Origin: Anaerolineae bacterium
GTDB lineage: Bacteria > Chloroflexota > Anaerolineae > Aggregatilineales > UBA2796
Reading direction: 5' to 3'
NCBI GenBank assembly: GCA_019637615.1
Contig: JAHBVJ010000028.1
Span: 1-64,000, forward strand
Length of the DNA: 64,000 nt
Numbering within the stretch: position 1 is the first letter of the stretch; the number at the start of each line of letters is the position of its first letter. The notes below the pieces were generated by a model. The model ran no database searches. It was given only the letters and a program-made list of their open reading frames with translations, and had not been told where the DNA came from. Made by a program: the position numbers and the translations under genes. Positions 33,948 to 43,335 of the stretch are shown here, piece by piece.

Positions 33948-33976
33948 TTGGCAAGCGGTCAATAATGTACTATAGT
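33948..33976 (+). promoter_or_regulatory. Promoter candidate for the acyl-CoA ligase gene
   Basis: TTGGCA (33948-33953), 17 bases, TATAGT (33971-33976), leaving a leader of about 145 bases before the ATG at 34128. The 33754-34127 gap otherwise contains only the bactofilin terminator. Confidence 0.6.
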
Positions 33977-34127
33977 TGCACTTACCGTAGACATAAGACA
34001 AGGTAAGTTGCAACGTGAGTCCTGTTTAACCAATAGGTGAGACGATTCAAGTACTTAAAGTACCTTCCGACTGGTACTGAACCGCGCGTTCGCCCGCATT
34101 ATTATTGAATTTAAGGAGTTATTTGAG

Positions 34128-35900
34128 ATGAGTTATACGCATCCTTACAGTCATCGACCGTGGACAAAGCGTTATGACGCGGGCGTACACGCCTCGTTGC
34201 AGCCGTACCCGTCGCATCCGTTCCACGAATTTCTCCACAAAGCTGCCGAGCATCATCCCAACGCGCCTGCGTGCGTGATGAGTGCGCACTTACCCGTGGT
34301 CGGGCGTCAACGTGCCGATATGACGTACAAAGAGCTTGACGATCTGAGCGATGCACTGGCAGTCGCCCTTTCAGATATGGGCGTCAAAAAGGGCGACCGT
34401 GTGGCGATCATCATGCCAAACTGCACGCAGTTCGTGATGGCCTTTTTTGGCATTTTGAAGGCTGGCGCTATCGTTTGCGCTACCAACCCTACCTATCCCG
34501 CCGTCAAGATGCAGGAACAGCTTGCCGATGGTGGTGCTACTACTGCCATCACGATGAGCTTGTTTTACAACACGCTCAAGAGCATTCAAGCACAAACGGC
34601 GATCAAAAACGTGATCGTCACCAATATCAAGGAATACTTGCCACCCGTTGCGCGGACACTGTTTACGATTGCTAAAGAGAAAAAAGACGGACACCGCATC
34701 GAAAAAGCGCCCAACGATCATCAGTTGCAAGATTTACTCAAGCGCTATCGGGGTCGCAAATTAGGAATTGATGTCCAGAGCGACGATCCGGCGATCTTCC
34801 AATACACGGGTGGTACCACGGGCGTTCCCAAAGCGGCGGTATCGTCACACCATGCGCTCGTCGTGAATACGCTTCAGTGTCGCGCCTTTCTATTGACCAA
34901 TGAATCCCGCAACAGCGCCGAACTCCCTGTTTTTATGGCAGCAATCCCGCTCTTTCACGTCTTTGGCATGGTGTCCGTGATGGGGTTGGCGGTGACGGTA
35001 TCTGGCAGCATGTTGATGGTGCCTAATCCGCGCGACATCAAAGAGGTATTGGAGGTAATCCACCTCTATAAACCCACCTTTTATATGGGCGTGCCTGCGA
35101 TGTATAACGCCATCAATATCAACCCTGAGGTCGCGGCGGGCAAATATCATCTGCGCTCGATCAAGGCGTGCATCAGCGGATCAGCGCCGCTTGCGCCTGC
35201 CACTAAAAAGCGTTTTGAAGAATTGACGGGTGGTAAGTTAGTCGAAGGCTATGGTATGAGCGAAGCGCCGACCGCGTTCTGCGTAAACCCGCTGAACGGC
35301 GAGAACCGCACGGGGAGCATCGGCATTCCGCTGCCTGATGTCGAGCTGCGTATCGTTAGCCTTGAAGATGGCGTGACGGATATGCCCGTTGGCGAGGTTG
35401 GCGAGATGGTGGCGTGGAGTCCGCACCTGATGAGCTACTATCACAACCAACCGCAAGAAACCGCCAACGCATTGCGCGTCGGCCCCGATGGGCGCAAGTG
35501 GCTGTATACGGGTGACATTGCCAAAATGGACGAGGACGGGTACTTCTACATCGTGGATCGCAAGAAAGATATGGCGATCATCGGTGGCTTCAACGTCTAT
35601 CCGACCATGATCGAGAAGGTGTTAGCCGAACACCCCGCCGTCCAAGAAGCGGCTGTCGCCAAGGTGCCTCACCCTGAAAAAGTGGGACAAGAGACTTTGA
35701 TGGCATGGATTATCGTGAAAGATGGACAAGTCGTCACGGAAAAAGAGATCATCGATTTTGCCGCCAAACGCCTTGCCCGTTACGAAATCCCTACGCGGAT
35801 CCAATTTACATCGGAGCTGCCACGTACGATCGTGGGGAAAGTGCTGCGCCGCGAACTTGTTGAAAAGCAGAAAGAAGTCGAACAAGTCCCCGCGCAATAA
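34128..35900 (+). CDS. Long-chain fatty-acid-CoA ligase (AMP-forming)
   Basis: A 590-residue member of the acyl-adenylate-forming superfamily, activating a carboxylic acid with ATP and loading it on CoA. The AMP-binding loop is YTGGTTGVPKAAV, the adenine-binding region GYGMSEAPTAF, the hinge region YTGDIAKMDEDGYFYIVDRKKDMAIIGGFNVYP (quoted in parts: YTGDIAKMDEDG and DRKKDMAIIGG), and the catalytic lysine lies in GKVLRREL near the C-terminus. Length and motif spacing fit medium/long-chain FACS enzymes (FadD). A ribosome-binding site TAAGGAG precedes the ATG. No other beta-oxidation genes are in the window. Confidence 0.93.
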   Translation: MSYTHPYSHRPWTKRYDAGVHASLQPYPSHPFHEFLHKAAEHHPNAPACVMSAHLPVVGRQRADMTYKELDDLSDALAVALSDMGVKKGDRVAIIMPNCTQFVMAFFGILKAGAIVCATNPTYPAVKMQEQLADGGATTAITMSLFYNTLKSIQAQTAIKNVIVTNIKEYLPPVARTLFTIAKEKKDGHRIEKAPNDHQLQDLLKRYRGRKLGIDVQSDDPAIFQYTGGTTGVPKAAVSSHHALVVNTLQCRAFLLTNESRNSAELPVFMAAIPLFHVFGMVSVMGLAVTVSGSMLMVPNPRDIKEVLEVIHLYKPTFYMGVPAMYNAININPEVAAGKYHLRSIKACISGSAPLAPATKKRFEELTGGKLVEGYGMSEAPTAFCVNPLNGENRTGSIGIPLPDVELRIVSLEDGVTDMPVGEVGEMVAWSPHLMSYYHNQPQETANALRVGPDGRKWLYTGDIAKMDEDGYFYIVDRKKDMAIIGGFNVYPTMIEKVLAEHPAVQEAAVAKVPHPEKVGQETLMAWIIVKDGQVVTEKEIIDFAAKRLARYEIPTRIQFTSELPRTIVGKVLRRELVEKQKEVEQVPAQ

Positions 35901-35960
35901 GCGATACGCTGCTCACTACGAGAGATAATGAGATGAGGTGCTGCCAACAGCACCTCGTTT

Positions 35961-36266
35961 TCATTCTGATGGGGTAGCTGTTTCGCCCGTCGAACGTGCA
36001 GGACGCAGCGTGTCCAGTTTCTTTTCCAGCAGTGCCTTGATTTCGCCCGGTTCAGCGTGGCGTCCGGTTGCTTTTTTCGAGTAGAGCAGTTCTCCGTTCA
36101 CCGTGAATTCAAAGATGCCGCCCTTGCTAGGGAGTAGTTCCCACGAGCCAACGAACCGTTCGATCTCGCGGTCACTCAAGATTTCGTCCGTCAAACTGAC
36201 GGCTCTAGCGGTGTAGTGTCAAGCTGCGCAATATTCGAGCGTGATTTCCAGCAATTTATACTGCAT
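35961..36266 (-). CDS. SelW/Rdx-family selenoprotein with in-frame TGA (selenocysteine)
   Basis: A 101-residue thioredoxin-like Rdx protein if TGA at 36221-36219 is read as selenocysteine. The reading starts at ATG 36266 behind GAGGAAG and gives MQYKLLEITLEYCAAU followed by HYTARAVSL; YCxxU-x-Y is the redox motif of SelW, SelT and SelH proteins. The remaining sequence, GGIFEFTVNGELLYSKK and GRHAEPGEIKALLEKKL, is a standard Rdx C-terminus. Sixteen bases after the TGA there is a 6-bp hairpin, as needed for a bacterial SECIS. Read as an ordinary stop, the TGA would leave 15 residues and a headless fragment starting at TTG 36194. Likely a thiol/selenol oxidoreductase. Confidence 0.85.
36188..36202 (-). 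promoter_or_regulatory. Bacterial SECIS-like hairpin after the Sec codon
   Basis: On the minus strand CCGTCA (36202-36197) pairs perfectly with TGACGG (36193-36188) around the loop GTT. The apical loop begins 22 bases after the TGA and its first base is G; published bacterial SECIS rules call for a loop 16-37 bases after the codon with G in one of its first two positions. It overlaps the coding sequence, as in all bacterial selenoprotein genes, and would recruit SelB. Confidence 0.7.
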
Positions 36267-36348
36267 GATAAACTTCCTCATCCAATGGATCGAGCATTAG
36301 CTTGATTGTAACAACGATCAGTCCACTTATCAGCTCCCGAAGAATCGA

Positions 36349-36750
36349 TCATTCAGACAGCCAAAGGAGAGCGTCACCTTCATCGTTGAAAAAGCGAATT
36401 TGCCAGAACGCGGGTGGATGCGGCCTCAAGAACGGACTGAGGACTTTCCCCAACGCGGCATTATTCAGCAAAATTGCGCCGCGCCCATCGCTGACCGGAA
36501 TAGTGCGCATTCGTTTGAGGACGCGTGCCACCCGATCGGTGGCAAACGAAGTGACACGTTCGGCGTTGCGAATGTCATGGAGGTAACGCAAGCGCTGACC
36601 GGGCTGCCATCGCGCCATGAACAAATTGCAGTCTTTGTACCACGCTTCGATGGCTTCAGGGGTCGGATCGAGCACGCGCAGGATCATCACACCGCCTAAC
36701 ATGCGCTGCCGCTGATACCCTTTTTTCTCCACGATCGTCCGCAAGGTCAT
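36349..36750 (-). CDS. Small cytoplasmic protein, SpoIIAA/STAS-like, unassigned
   Basis: A 133-residue protein I do not firmly recognise. Its pattern, VMILRVLDPTPEAIEAWYKD followed by RLRYLHDIRNAERVTSFATD and later GRGAILLNNAALGKVL, has the alternating beta/alpha look of SpoIIAA-like (STAS fold) proteins, and RLRYLHDI occupies the strand where such proteins carry a conserved Asp. No signal peptide or membrane segment is seen. I chose ATG 36750 because GAGGAGCGAGCAT precedes it; upstream in-frame starts lack a ribosome-binding site. It lies 82 bases upstream of the selenoprotein gene on the same strand and may be cotranscribed. Confidence 0.6.
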   Translation of the reverse strand: MTLRTIVEKKGYQRQRMLGGVMILRVLDPTPEAIEAWYKDCNLFMARWQPGQRLRYLHDIRNAERVTSFATDRVARVLKRMRTIPVSDGRGAILLNNAALGKVLSPFLRPHPPAFWQIRFFNDEGDALLWLSE

Positions 36751-36900
36751 ATGCTCGCTCCTCAACATTGCTCTTATTATACTTCGCAGCACTGCTGATC
36801 AAGTTGCAATTTCATTCGGACTCATGTTGGGGAGAATGCACAAGTTTGATTATCGGGTGGATGAGGAATGCAGATGAGATGGAATGTAAAAGTCACTAGA

Positions 36901-36931
36901 AACAAAAAGAGGACGCTTAAAACGCCCTCTA
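36901..36931 (-). terminator. Terminator of the polyferredoxin-like gene
   Basis: On the minus strand AGAGGGCG (36931-36924) pairs with CGTCCTCT (36916-36909, one G-U) and is followed by TTTTTGTTT. It lies about 200 bases after the stop at 37133; the AT-rich stretch between, with a repeated AATAAATCTTTA, shows no gene. Confidence 0.75.
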
Positions 36932-37132
36932 TTGCTGAATAAATCTTTACAACAAACTCAATAAATCTTTATATTTATTTATCAACTTTGTGACATCAAT
37001 ATACGACAATTTCCGAGCGTTGTCCAGTAGCGTTTATTGAGACTTAACATAAGTCGCATTAAGGATTTTATTCACATCAACGCTTTGTTATGTCAAGTAA
37101 AAATTCAATGTTGGCTCACACTTTGCGCACTG

Positions 37133-38659
37133 TTACAAGCGCCCAACCTGCGCAATTAGCCAGCTCGTCTCGACGGCGCGCATTTCCATCGGTTGGCTCA
37201 TCACCCATGCCGCGAACAGGATCATGCCGAGCATCAGCAGTGCCCACGGCATCCATGCTAACTGCGCTGCACCGGGCCGGCTGTACAGTTTCCCCGCGAT
37301 CCGCCGGGCCACGACCGCGCTTACCAGATAACCGCCCACCAACATGCTAATCTCTAGAAAACTGATCACCTCGTTAGGCAGAATCTGCGCTAATCCCCAA
37401 TTCGGCTGACCAAGCACCGTAATGCCGAAGGTGGTGAGGAAATATTGGAAAACGGGGATGATCGTCAGTGCGCCCGTCAAAAAGTGAAACATGTAGTGCG
37501 ACAGCCAGATGCCCAACCCAATCGGGACAAAGGCAGGGGCGAAGGCGATAAAGGTACTTTTGACAGCGCCCGCTTTTTTAGCTCCGGCTAACTTCGCAGA
37601 CAGCCACGACGCGCCAAAACTAAGCCACGCCGGGATCAACAACATCGCTACGAAAAACACCAAGAATAACAACACACCCGATGAGTGAATGCCAGTGATG
37701 CTCTCGATATTCACCAGCAGCACATACACGGGTGGGATCATCCCGAAGGCATTCACCAGCCCCATGAACGCCAGCGCGACGATCAGAAAGCCCAGATCGA
37801 CGCGTTTGGGCCATGCCGAGAGATCGAGGATTTCACGCAGCGGGTTACGCACTGCCAGCGCCACGTTGTCATGCGGGCAAGCTCGTACACAATCTAGGCA
37901 CATTGTGCAGTCCATATTGCTCTTGATTTGCGGCACGTACAGCAGCAGTCCACAACCCAACACGCCATCTGGCCCGTGCTCGTGCGTTTTCGTCGGCACG
38001 CCATCAGTAATCTCATCGATCAAGATCATCGGCTTCTCGGCATAACTGCCATTAACACATTCTTTGCCGACACAGGTGTGACAGCGGTTATGATCCTTGG
38101 CGCGGATTTGCAGCGGTGAGGTCGCAGAATACACGAAATTGAATGTCCCCAAAGGGCACACGTACTTACAAAACGCAGATTCCGTGAACAGTGCCTCTAA
38201 GACGAATGAACCCACGAAATAGGCCACGATCACCCACGCAGTGAGCCACGGACTTTTCCAGAGATCGAGCCATTCGTACAGCCAGAAAAACAGGAATAGT
38301 CCGCCAATCGCGATCCATTTGTTGCGGAGCGCTTTAGGCCACCGTCGCCCACGAATGCTGAGATGCCGTGCCAGCGTACGGGGTAGGGTAAAGGGGCAAC
38401 CCATGCAGAAAAGATTGCCAAGCAGGAGCAAGGCCAGCGCAACGATGCCACGATACTGCACCCACGCGCCTACCGTCGCTAGATTCTTGGACGCGATCTG
38501 ATCACCCGTGAGGCCATCGTAAATCAGCAGCGCGGCGATGATAAATAGCGGGGCTTGCAGCGCCAAACGTCCATACGGGTGCCGCAGTATCTTACCAAGC
38601 AGCGGGATTCGTAACACATCGACCAGCATAGGAGGTTTGTATAACGGTACATTCGCCAT
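37133..38659 (-). CDS. Membrane 4Fe-4S (NapH/FixG-like) protein
   Basis: A 508-residue integral membrane iron-sulfur protein. About ten hydrophobic segments surround two cysteine-rich parts: an FCMGCPF and CKYVCPLGTFN pair characteristic of the NapH/NosR/CcoG group, CHTCVGKEC, and a ferredoxin-like CTMCLDCVRACPHDN cluster. Such proteins pass electrons between the quinone pool and periplasmic or cytoplasmic partners. No nap, nos or cco genes are near, so the partner is unknown. The ATG at 38659 begins MANVPLYKPP, followed by a soluble start and a first helix near residue 32. It is downstream of the PP2C gene but separated from it by a terminator. Confidence 0.82.
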   Translation of the reverse strand: MANVPLYKPPMLVDVLRIPLLGKILRHPYGRLALQAPLFIIAALLIYDGLTGDQIASKNLATVGAWVQYRGIVALALLLLGNLFCMGCPFTLPRTLARHLSIRGRRWPKALRNKWIAIGGLFLFFWLYEWLDLWKSPWLTAWVIVAYFVGSFVLEALFTESAFCKYVCPLGTFNFVYSATSPLQIRAKDHNRCHTCVGKECVNGSYAEKPMILIDEITDGVPTKTHEHGPDGVLGCGLLLYVPQIKSNMDCTMCLDCVRACPHDNVALAVRNPLREILDLSAWPKRVDLGFLIVALAFMGLVNAFGMIPPVYVLLVNIESITGIHSSGVLLFLVFFVAMLLIPAWLSFGASWLSAKLAGAKKAGAVKSTFIAFAPAFVPIGLGIWLSHYMFHFLTGALTIIPVFQYFLTTFGITVLGQPNWGLAQILPNEVISFLEISMLVGGYLVSAVVARRIAGKLYSRPGAAQLAWMPWALLMLGMILFAAWVMSQPMEMRAVETSWLIAQVGRL

Positions 38660-38711
38660 GATTCAAAAACCTACGTGAAATTTTGACTAGAGGATGGTTC
38701 AACAGTGCAAC

Positions 38712-38743
38712 TAAACAAACAGGGCGAGTATTGACCCGCCCTG
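38712..38743 (-). terminator. Terminator of the VWA/FHA-PP2C operon
   Basis: On the minus strand CAGGGCG (38743-38737) pairs with CGCCCTG (38726-38720), then TTTGTTTAG. It lies about 80 bases after the phosphatase stop. Confidence 0.78.
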
Positions 38744-38819
38744 TGCAGTGTTGTTTGCAGTCAGCAGTTAACGGACTTCCCTTAATGATAAGGGGGCTTG
38801 ACGGAAAGTTCAACTTTCC

Positions 38820-40292
38820 TTATTGGTTGCCGGCTTTCGGCGGTATCGATGGCTGCGGCTGCGGATTACTCGGCCCGCCTCCACTGGGTTGGCTTGTCGG
38901 CGGCACGACTGGTGCCTCTGTCGGTGGCGGCGGCACGGGTGTCCGCGTTACCGGTCGGCGCGTATGGGTGGGCGTCGGTGTCTCGGTTGGCGTATAAGTC
39001 GGCGTATTGCTCGGCGTATACGTATTCGACGGCGTAAAGGTCGCTGTGTTGCTCGGTGTGTAGGTCGGCGTAAAGGTTGGTGTATCCGACGGCGTAAAGG
39101 TGAACGTTGGCGTGAAGGTGAACGTATTCGTCGGTGTATTCGAAGCTGTGCGTGTTGGGGACGGCGTGCGCGTATACGAGGCCGTGATTGTCGGGAATAG
39201 TGTACGCGTCTGACGATGCGTTGCCGTCGCCGTAGGTACAGTGGGGCTGGCAGTGCTGGTGATGGTGATCGTCTGGGTTGCCGTCGGCGAACTCAACGGG
39301 GTGCCAGTGAACAGCGCTCCCCCCGGCGCGTGCAACATATCGAATGCCGATGTCCCTGTGAAATCGACGGTCGCGGTAGGTGATACACTGGCGGTATACG
39401 TCATCGTCGCTGATGGGGTGGATGTAGGCTGTGCAGCGCGAGGACTCATCAGGGAAAAAGCCGCCAAGCCGCCAGCCGCCAACAACCCAACTAGTCCCAA
39501 TGGTAGCAGGAGACCCGCCCGCGCAGGAGCCTTCCCGATCCGCACCACGATAGCACTGATGTTATCGACACCGCCGCGATCCAGCGCCATCTTGATCATT
39601 TTGGGAACCGCCACGGCTGCCGTATTCGTGCGGATCGCATTCAACAGCAGGTTCTGATCGACCAAGCTCCACAGGCCATCGCTGCAAATCAGATAGACAT
39701 CGCCTTCTTGCACTTGCTCGAAGGTGGTATTGGCGATCAACGGATAGGGCTGCCCGATGAACGCCGTCACCATCGAACTACGGGCGACTTTGGCATCATC
39801 TTCCGTGATCATGCCGCTTTCGATTTGCTGCTGCGTGATGCTCTGGTCTTTGCTGACGCGTTCGATCTTTCCATTGCGGATGCGATATACACGGCAGTCA
39901 CCCACATTGAAAATCATCGCTCGCCCGGACGCTTCGAGCACGATTCCGGCAGCGGTCGAGCCGATGCGCGGCAGCCCCAAGCGTGGCGCTTGTTCACGGA
40001 CGCGCACATTAGCCGCTTCTAGCGCGATCTGGAAGCGCGCACCGACATCTTTTTCGGTGGTCATCGTGCCGTAATAACGCCGCACGAATTCGTCGATGGC
40101 ATATTGGCTGGCGACGTCACCACCGCCTAACCCACCCATGCCATCCGCCACGATGAATAACGCGCCCTGCGACTCTTGTGCGCTGCCCAAAGGCGGCATA
40201 AACAGCCGAAAGGAGTCTTCGTTCTTCTGTCGTTTCTTGCCTATATCCGTCGCGCCAGCGACATCAAGCGAACTAAGGAAATTCCTACTCAT
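38820..40292 (-). CDS. Transmembrane PP2C Ser/Thr phosphatase with Thr/Pro-rich stalk
   Basis: A 490-residue protein. Residues 1-255 are a PP2C (PPM) phosphatase with the metal-binding motifs DIGKKRQKNEDSF, VADGMGG, CSDGLW and GGVDNISAIVV all intact. A membrane helix (about 260-283) follows, then ~200 residues made largely of T-P, T-F-T-P and S-N-T repeats, likely an extended, possibly glycosylated outer stalk ending in Pro/Gly/Gln. The expected job is to reverse Hanks-type Ser/Thr kinase signalling at the membrane. It starts 20 bases after the VWA/FHA gene stop, so the two are an operon. The repeats are low-complexity at DNA level too, so the length may vary between strains. Confidence 0.92.
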   Translation of the reverse strand: MSRNFLSSLDVAGATDIGKKRQKNEDSFRLFMPPLGSAQESQGALFIVADGMGGLGGGDVASQYAIDEFVRRYYGTMTTEKDVGARFQIALEAANVRVREQAPRLGLPRIGSTAAGIVLEASGRAMIFNVGDCRVYRIRNGKIERVSKDQSITQQQIESGMITEDDAKVARSSMVTAFIGQPYPLIANTTFEQVQEGDVYLICSDGLWSLVDQNLLLNAIRTNTAAVAVPKMIKMALDRGGVDNISAIVVRIGKAPARAGLLLPLGLVGLLAAGGLAAFSLMSPRAAQPTSTPSATMTYTASVSPTATVDFTGTSAFDMLHAPGGALFTGTPLSSPTATQTITITSTASPTVPTATATHRQTRTLFPTITASYTRTPSPTRTASNTPTNTFTFTPTFTFTPSDTPTFTPTYTPSNTATFTPSNTYTPSNTPTYTPTETPTPTHTRRPVTRTPVPPPPTEAPVVPPTSQPSGGGPSNPQPQPSIPPKAGNQ

Positions 40293-40312
40293 GATGCCTT
40301 CACAGTCGCGAA

Positions 40313-43021
40313 TTAGAATTGCACCGGATTAGTCTTATCGAGGTCGATGCTGGTACTAGAGCCATCGATCTTGAACCGCATAATTGTTGTCGAGCCGAGC
40401 CGGATCGCCGCCCCGTTATACAGCGGGGTTGCTACGCCGGGTTGGATCACCTGCTCATCGATGTAGGTGTGATGCGTGCTGTTGTTATCCGTGATATAGA
40501 AGACGTTGCCCTTGATCGTGATTTCAGCGTGAGCACGTGAGACATTGTCATCGCCGTCGAAGTTCAGATCGCGCTGTTTGCGTCCGATAGTAAAGCTCGC
40601 CTTATCGATCACGAATTCCTTGCCTACCGCGCCAGCATCGCGCGACGCTTCCACGATCAGGCGTGCCGTCGGCAGCGCCGCATAGGGCACCGGGCTGGTC
40701 TTATCCATATCATAGGCAGGGGCGGGCGGTGCAGCTTGTGCGCCCGCACGTCCAGCGGGTTGCGCAGGCTTGGCGGCTTGCCCCGGCGTGGGTGGCATTT
40801 GCGCACGCATCTGCTCAAGATTGACCGCGCCGGTCATCTCCGCGAGGAAGCCTGTCCCTGTCGCGGCCTTCTTCGGACGGCGCGTCAGGAGCACGACCAG
40901 CGTCACCAAGCCTAGTACGACGATGCCAGCGATGCCAAAGCCCACAGGACGGCATTGTTCATTGCTGAAGCACTGCGTCACGCCAGCCAGCGGCGGCGTC
41001 GGGGTGACGGTGTAGGTCGGCGTCGGCGTTGGTGGTGAATAGGTAAAGCGGGTAGTACCAGTAGCGAGCGTGCGGTTGTCCTGCGAGAGAGCGGAAATCT
41101 CAACCGTATACTCGTCCGGCACGAAATCTTTGGTCTCGATCTGAATTACGTCGGCGGGCGGTACCGCGAACGACTTATTATAGACTTCGAGACCGTTCTT
41201 GTTCCTGAAGATCACCTGATACTTGGCGAAATCCTGTGAATTCTGCGTTTGTATCGTGATCACGAACCTACCCGCCGCGAGGTCTACACGCAGACCAGTG
41301 GGATTCGCCTCATAGACAATCGGCGTTGGCGTCGATGTCGGTGATGGTGACGCTGAAGGCGTTGATGATGGCGTAATGAGGAGTTCGTGGGTGAATTTGT
41401 ATGGAGCCGCTGAAGTTTCTATGCCCAGATCATCAGTGATCGATACCAAAATCGTATAGTCGCCTGACGGGATGTTATTTAAGTCAACGCCGATCACAGG
41501 CTGTACGGGCGTATTAGGAAATTCTCTGACGAGGAAGCCAGCATTATTCATCAACTTGATGCGTATCTGTCGAACACGCTCCAAGCCGGTGAACTTCAGC
41601 GAGATCGCAATCGACTGCCGCGTGTCATCTTCATAGGTGATGCCATCCACAGTGACGCTTACAGGGGTAAGCGTATCAGGAGGGATCGGCGTGTCGCTTG
41701 GTGTTACCGATGGCGTCGGCGTCTGGATGATGTTAATTTGCGCATCGCTTGAGCGCGCAGGCACCCCACCCGAATTAAGGATTGCCGTCACCCGAACTTT
41801 ATATTGCCCTGTTGGTAAATCCCCAATCGGGATCGAGACTGCGCCATCCACTGGTGCGGGCACGGGAACAGATTTTTTCAAAATCCCATTATTATCGTTT
41901 ACATCAAAACGATACTCTTTGACTTGATGCACATCATCCTTGACGATGATGGTTACGATCAGCGCCTTGTTCGCCTCATCCTGAGAAATCGTATCGATCT
42001 GCACTGTCACAGGTGGCAGGGTGGGCGTCAGCGTGATGGTTGCCGTCGGTTTGATCGTAAAATCTTTGACCGTGTTGGTAAATTGGATGGTGGCTGGATT
42101 CTGAACCGGGGAGCCGCCGCCAAGTTTCACTTGCAGCGAGGCTTGACGATCACCCAACTTCGGTTGGATGAAGGCGGTCGCGATGAATTGCGAGTTCAGC
42201 GCATCGAAAATCGAGTCGAACGACTTCTGAATGTCCGCGCTGATGCTGCTGATGCCGCGCGTTCGCGACGAGATGTCGGTCAGTGTCGCCGCGTCAACAC
42301 CGCCGGAGCCTTCGAAACCAATGGTGTAGATCGGCGTCTTGAAGCCGGGATCATTGGCCTTTTCGACGACTTCGCTAGGGGTTTTGGTGCTGCATGGCTT
42401 GGGGTTCGCGTTCCGATCAGCCGCGTCTTTGCCATCGGTGAAGACGACCACGGCACGCCGCCCTTTGGGGACGCCTGCCATCTGCTCGACACCCCGGAAG
42501 GCCGCGTCATACAGGCAGGTGAATGATCCGGCTTGCAAACGCTGGATTTCTCGCTTAAGGCGATCTTTATCTTCCGTGAACGGCGTAATCAGCTTGACGT
42601 TGGTATCGAACGTGATGAGGGCAAACCGCGCGCCATCTAGCTTATCCACGAAGTTGATCGCGGCATTCCTCATGCGCGAAATCTGCCCGGACATGCTGCC
42701 GCTGACATCCAACACCAGCACGACCGAAATCGGATCGGCCGCCTTGACGACTTGGGCTGGAATTGTGCCGCCCTCGTCCGACGACAGGATCACATCCGCG
42801 CCTGCTGGTTCGATCCCCGTGCTGACGGCTCCTGTCCCATCGGTCATCACGAAGTAGACTTTGAGATTCAGCCCATCTTTTTCCGGATCTTGTTCAACTT
42901 CAACGAAATTGGCGACGACGTTAGTGGGAAGCTGAGCTAAGACTGCGTGGGGAGCAGCCAAACTCAAGGCTATCACGAGTACTAAGAGCATAAACACTAG
43001 AAGGCGTTTAGACACAACCAT
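40313..43021 (-). CDS. Transmembrane VWA protein with cytoplasmic FHA domain
   Basis: A 902-residue protein. A signal peptide (1-29, ending AVLAQ) leads to a VWA domain (about 98-280) with an intact metal site: Asp105-x-Ser107-x-Ser109 in LDVSGSMSG and later FTDGKDA. Several beta-sandwich repeats with P/T linkers follow. A single membrane helix (about 690-712) precedes a Pro/Ala linker and an FHA domain (about 805-890) with FTIGRKQRD, VSRAHAEI and NSTHHTYID, which bind phosphothreonine. So an outside ligand-binding part is tied to an inside phosphothreonine reader. ATG 43021 follows GAGGAAAAGCG; the in-frame ATG at 43042 lacks this. Operon with the PP2C gene. Confidence 0.9.
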   Translation of the reverse strand: MVVSKRLLVFMLLVLVIALSLAAPHAVLAQLPTNVVANFVEVEQDPEKDGLNLKVYFVMTDGTGAVSTGIEPAGADVILSSDEGGTIPAQVVKAADPISVVLVLDVSGSMSGQISRMRNAAINFVDKLDGARFALITFDTNVKLITPFTEDKDRLKREIQRLQAGSFTCLYDAAFRGVEQMAGVPKGRRAVVVFTDGKDAADRNANPKPCSTKTPSEVVEKANDPGFKTPIYTIGFEGSGGVDAATLTDISSRTRGISSISADIQKSFDSIFDALNSQFIATAFIQPKLGDRQASLQVKLGGGSPVQNPATIQFTNTVKDFTIKPTATITLTPTLPPVTVQIDTISQDEANKALIVTIIVKDDVHQVKEYRFDVNDNNGILKKSVPVPAPVDGAVSIPIGDLPTGQYKVRVTAILNSGGVPARSSDAQINIIQTPTPSVTPSDTPIPPDTLTPVSVTVDGITYEDDTRQSIAISLKFTGLERVRQIRIKLMNNAGFLVREFPNTPVQPVIGVDLNNIPSGDYTILVSITDDLGIETSAAPYKFTHELLITPSSTPSASPSPTSTPTPIVYEANPTGLRVDLAAGRFVITIQTQNSQDFAKYQVIFRNKNGLEVYNKSFAVPPADVIQIETKDFVPDEYTVEISALSQDNRTLATGTTRFTYSPPTPTPTYTVTPTPPLAGVTQCFSNEQCRPVGFGIAGIVVLGLVTLVVLLTRRPKKAATGTGFLAEMTGAVNLEQMRAQMPPTPGQAAKPAQPAGRAGAQAAPPAPAYDMDKTSPVPYAALPTARLIVEASRDAGAVGKEFVIDKASFTIGRKQRDLNFDGDDNVSRAHAEITIKGNVFYITDNNSTHHTYIDEQVIQPGVATPLYNGAAIRLGSTTIMRFKIDGSSTSIDLDKTNPVQF

Positions 43022-43269
43022 CGCTTTTCCTCGCTGCCGCATTTACATAGGGATCAATAGCGCGATTATATCCTGAATATTTCTCGCGCGGTGGGTAAAT
43101 CAAGTGTCAAGCAAAATACTTGTCTTATTATAGAGATCGAGCACAGAACTTAAACCAAGTACGCACCCATCTTACTAGGTTTTTACAGAATCTTTGTGAG
43201 AATTAACGATTCTTTGCAGCTTTTTTCTAAGCCGTTGCACCACGCTGGTGATTGATCGGCAGTCATTCA

Positions 43270-43297
43270 TTGATGAATTTCACGATCCGACTAGAAT
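43270..43297 (+). promoter_or_regulatory. Promoter candidate for the MscS-like gene
   Basis: TTGATG (43270-43275), 16 bases, TAGAAT (43292-43297), about 35 bases before the GTG start. The rest of the divergent gap 43022-43335 shows nothing certain. Confidence 0.5.
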
Positions 43298-43335
43298 TTA
43301 GTGTACTTTGACCTACCTTCGGTGGAGAGACAATC

